From Axinella damicornis (taxonomy: Eukaryota > Porifera > Demospongiae > Axinellida > Axinellidae), in the NCBI GenBank assembly GCA_963931865.1, contig OZ007509.1:10849625-10913624 (forward strand): 64,000 nt of DNA. Direction: 5' to 3'. How positions within the stretch are numbered: the first letter of the stretch is position 1; every line of letters begins with the position of its first letter. The notes under the pieces are model-generated. The model was not told the origin of the DNA and ran no database searches. It saw only the letters and a list, made by a program, of their open reading frames with translations. A program made the position numbers and the translations under genes. Shown here one piece after another: positions 62,361 through 64,000 of this stretch.

Positions 62361-62939
62361 TAAAGTTGGGGGGGGGGAGAATGAAGTTTGAAGGTGAAGC
62401 ACGAGAGGGAGAATAAAATTAATGGAAACATTATTATAGGGTGTCGTGATCAATGAAGGATGGTTGCACACTGTGAGCATGCGCGAGTGTAGCAAGAGCC
62501 ACCTGGGCACATGATTAGTAGCAAACATACTTTTACTGTTATGCAACAAGTGCTGAAGCCCTGCTGACGGTAGTTGGATTCAGCCCTCCTCGTCAGAGGG
62601 GATATTAAGTGCCATTGCTCCTCATCAGAGGGGGATAGGGTTGAGCCTGTACATGCAGGACTTCAACCCACGTAAATACCCTGGGAAGTGATGGATTGGT
62701 CGAGGGCAGAGCCTGAGAATTTAACACTGCCAATGGGTGTTTAAGTGGTTCAAGTGGTGCCAGAGTATCCAATGCCCGTCTGAGGTATGTATCTTACTTG
62801 GACCATACCCCAAGGCAACTACTTGAACAGTGAATATTGTATGAGCGCTCTAAGATCCTGTGGAAGCCTTTAGTCATGAATTCCTCTTAATTATTCTCTA
62901 ATGGGCATAGGTGGGAGTGCAATATGGCGAGGTAATGCA

Positions 62940-63385
62940 TGATTGTATACGTAGATCACTTAGGATTGGCCTACAAAGATTCTGACTACACCGCTGTAGT
63001 CAGAAAAAGTTGGTGCTAAAACTCACCTTGGTCGTGGAACTATGAGCGCTTTGTCTCGCCGTAGGCCGCCATTGCTCAAGCGCTCTCTTCAACTTTCATT
63101 GCCAGTACTGCCCTCAGGAAAGGCACACAAAGATTCTGACCACACGGCCTTGATCGCAGACACTTACATGCCAAAACTTACCGTGCTGTCGAAGTTGTGA
63201 CCGCTGTAGCTAATAGCTTCTTGTCTTCCCTTTGGCTGCCATAGCTAGCGATCGACTGAGCATGGTTGCCACGTGGCATGTGCGTTAATTGGATTGAGTT
63301 GCGATACCTAGCTTGTGTGACCAGCGAGTTGCAACCGGTTGAAACGGCTGCTACCAGGAGTGCGGTTGCCCCTCGATACTATAAG
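62940..63385 (-). mobile_element. CGAGGGGCAACCGCACT element, inverted copy
   Basis: On the minus strand it begins CGAGGGGCAACCGCACTCCT (63377 downward), then ACGCACATGCCACGTGGCAA, GGAAGACAAGA and CATGTAAGTGTCTGCGATCA, as in 30290-30530. A second ATGG...CCTTT and TCAGAATCTTTGTAGG block follows, so it is doubled like the 30-kb copy. Confidence 0.7.
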
Positions 63386-63714
63386 CATAAATTATTATTG
63401 CTTATGACCGGGCTCAAGGCAAAGTATTGTATGAGTGGAATCTACTCAGGCCTAAGAAGGGGGGAGAGAGAGAGAGTGTTGGATTAATATTGCGGCTGCG
63501 GGATATCAGGCCCGTAGGCTGGGGGGGTTCGGGGGGTTCGGACGAACCGCCCGCACGGTCATTTAGGTCCGGTCCCGCTGCAAACAAGCGTACTTACAGT
63601 CTTACTTACTGCAGTCGCTGTCTTGTGCCAGTGCCTTCCTGGAGTGCTCACATGCGATTGGTATAGCTACCGAGTAGATCGTATAGTGTCATGTACGATG
63701 CTAGAACAATATGA

Positions 63715-63752
63715 ACCTCGTTCCCAGGCTTTTTGACGAGATGGGAACGAGG
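63715..63752. mobile_element. Minimal MITE
   Basis: CCTCGTTCCCAGGCT and inverse GATGGGAACGAGG with a short loop. Confidence 0.7.
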
Positions 63753-63830
63753 ACGTACGCGTGGCGCGTGCGCGATTGTCATGTTACACGCATGCGCGAA
63801 CACACGTAAAGACAGCTGTAGCTACACAAC

Positions 63831-63974
63831 ATGGGGCGCCGTGAACAGAAAGAGCGTGAGAGAAAGCGGGCAGCTGCCATGTCCCAGAGTTTGCAGAAGT
63901 TCTTGCCGCCGAAAAAGAAGACCGCAGTGAATACTGAAGGCGATGCTGCTGCTTCTGGTAGTCAGATAGGATAA
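63831..63974 (+). CDS. Short basic open frame, possible hAT/zinc-finger protein start
   Basis: ATG at 63831, 47 residues to TAA. It starts MGRREQKERERKRAAAMSQS and continues LQKFLPPKKK, a basic N-terminus of the sort that precedes the first zinc finger in hAT-derived proteins. The window ends soon after, so it may be a first exon. Identity not established. Confidence 0.3.
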   Translation: MGRREQKERERKRAAAMSQSLQKFLPPKKKTAVNTEGDAAASGSQIG

Positions 63975-64000
63975 AGTTCTTGTGTAACCTCATCTTTTTT

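Overview
The window looks like a nuclear segment from an early-branching metazoan, most probably a demosponge. The clues are short exons with GT-AG introns, animal-type conserved genes (major vault protein, cytosolic cysteinyl-tRNA synthetase, an FAHD2-type hydrolase, a protein kinase), very dense small hAT-like and hairpin elements, and one short repeat ending in TAGCCTCGTTCCCAGGC that recurs about twenty times. The phylum is inferred from repeat style and gene content. No marker in the window proves it.

Layout. 1-1.6 kb: purine-rich DNA and a 26-bp minisatellite of about 39 copies that grows out of the end of a hairpin element. 2.0-5.4 kb: an almost complete LINE reverse transcriptase ORF on the minus strand. 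5.4-10.4 kb: a decayed Helitron-type PIF1 helicase and a decayed mobile-element-like gene. 10.5-20 kb: gene-poor repeats, including an hAT element with target-site duplication, poly-G/poly-C tracts and short TTAGGG repeats. 20.8-22.9 kb: pieces of a protein kinase and a UBZ4-like zinc finger. 24.2-26.6 kb: the middle and C-terminal exons of a cysteinyl-tRNA synthetase. 26.9-31.6 kb: a segmental tandem duplication, one copy carrying a mobile insertion. 33.5-37.6 kb (minus): an FAHD2-like gene. 40.1-52.5 kb: a major vault protein gene whose introns carry microsatellites, two transposons and a LINE fragment. 53.6-54.0 kb: the end of a possible DUF3626 protein. 54-64 kb: tandem repeats, two nested hAT elements with clean 8-bp duplications, further hairpin elements and a few unrecognised exons.

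Gene quality. The conserved exons keep good splice sites and family-defining residues, yet at ten or more places the reading frame works only if one base is missing from the text, usually in a short G, T or A run. This happens in MVP, CysRS, the kinase, the zinc-finger exon, FAHD2 and the 9-10 kb gene, while the 3.4-kb LINE ORF has none. I read it mainly as uncorrected indels in a long-read assembly (high-copy repeats polish better), with gene decay as the alternative. MVP also lacks one repeat-sized exon, its C-terminal coiled coil and cap are not seen, and a poly-G tract sits where a conserved segment should be.

The genes show no operon-like or pathway logic; they are ordinary housekeeping genes in a repeat-rich region. 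The most unusual material is in the repeats: a minisatellite made from a transposon end, a composite hairpin element that appears to have moved as a unit, an RLE-type LINE fragment inserted in (CCCT)n, and nested hATs. I did not find a convincing new defence or biosynthetic system.
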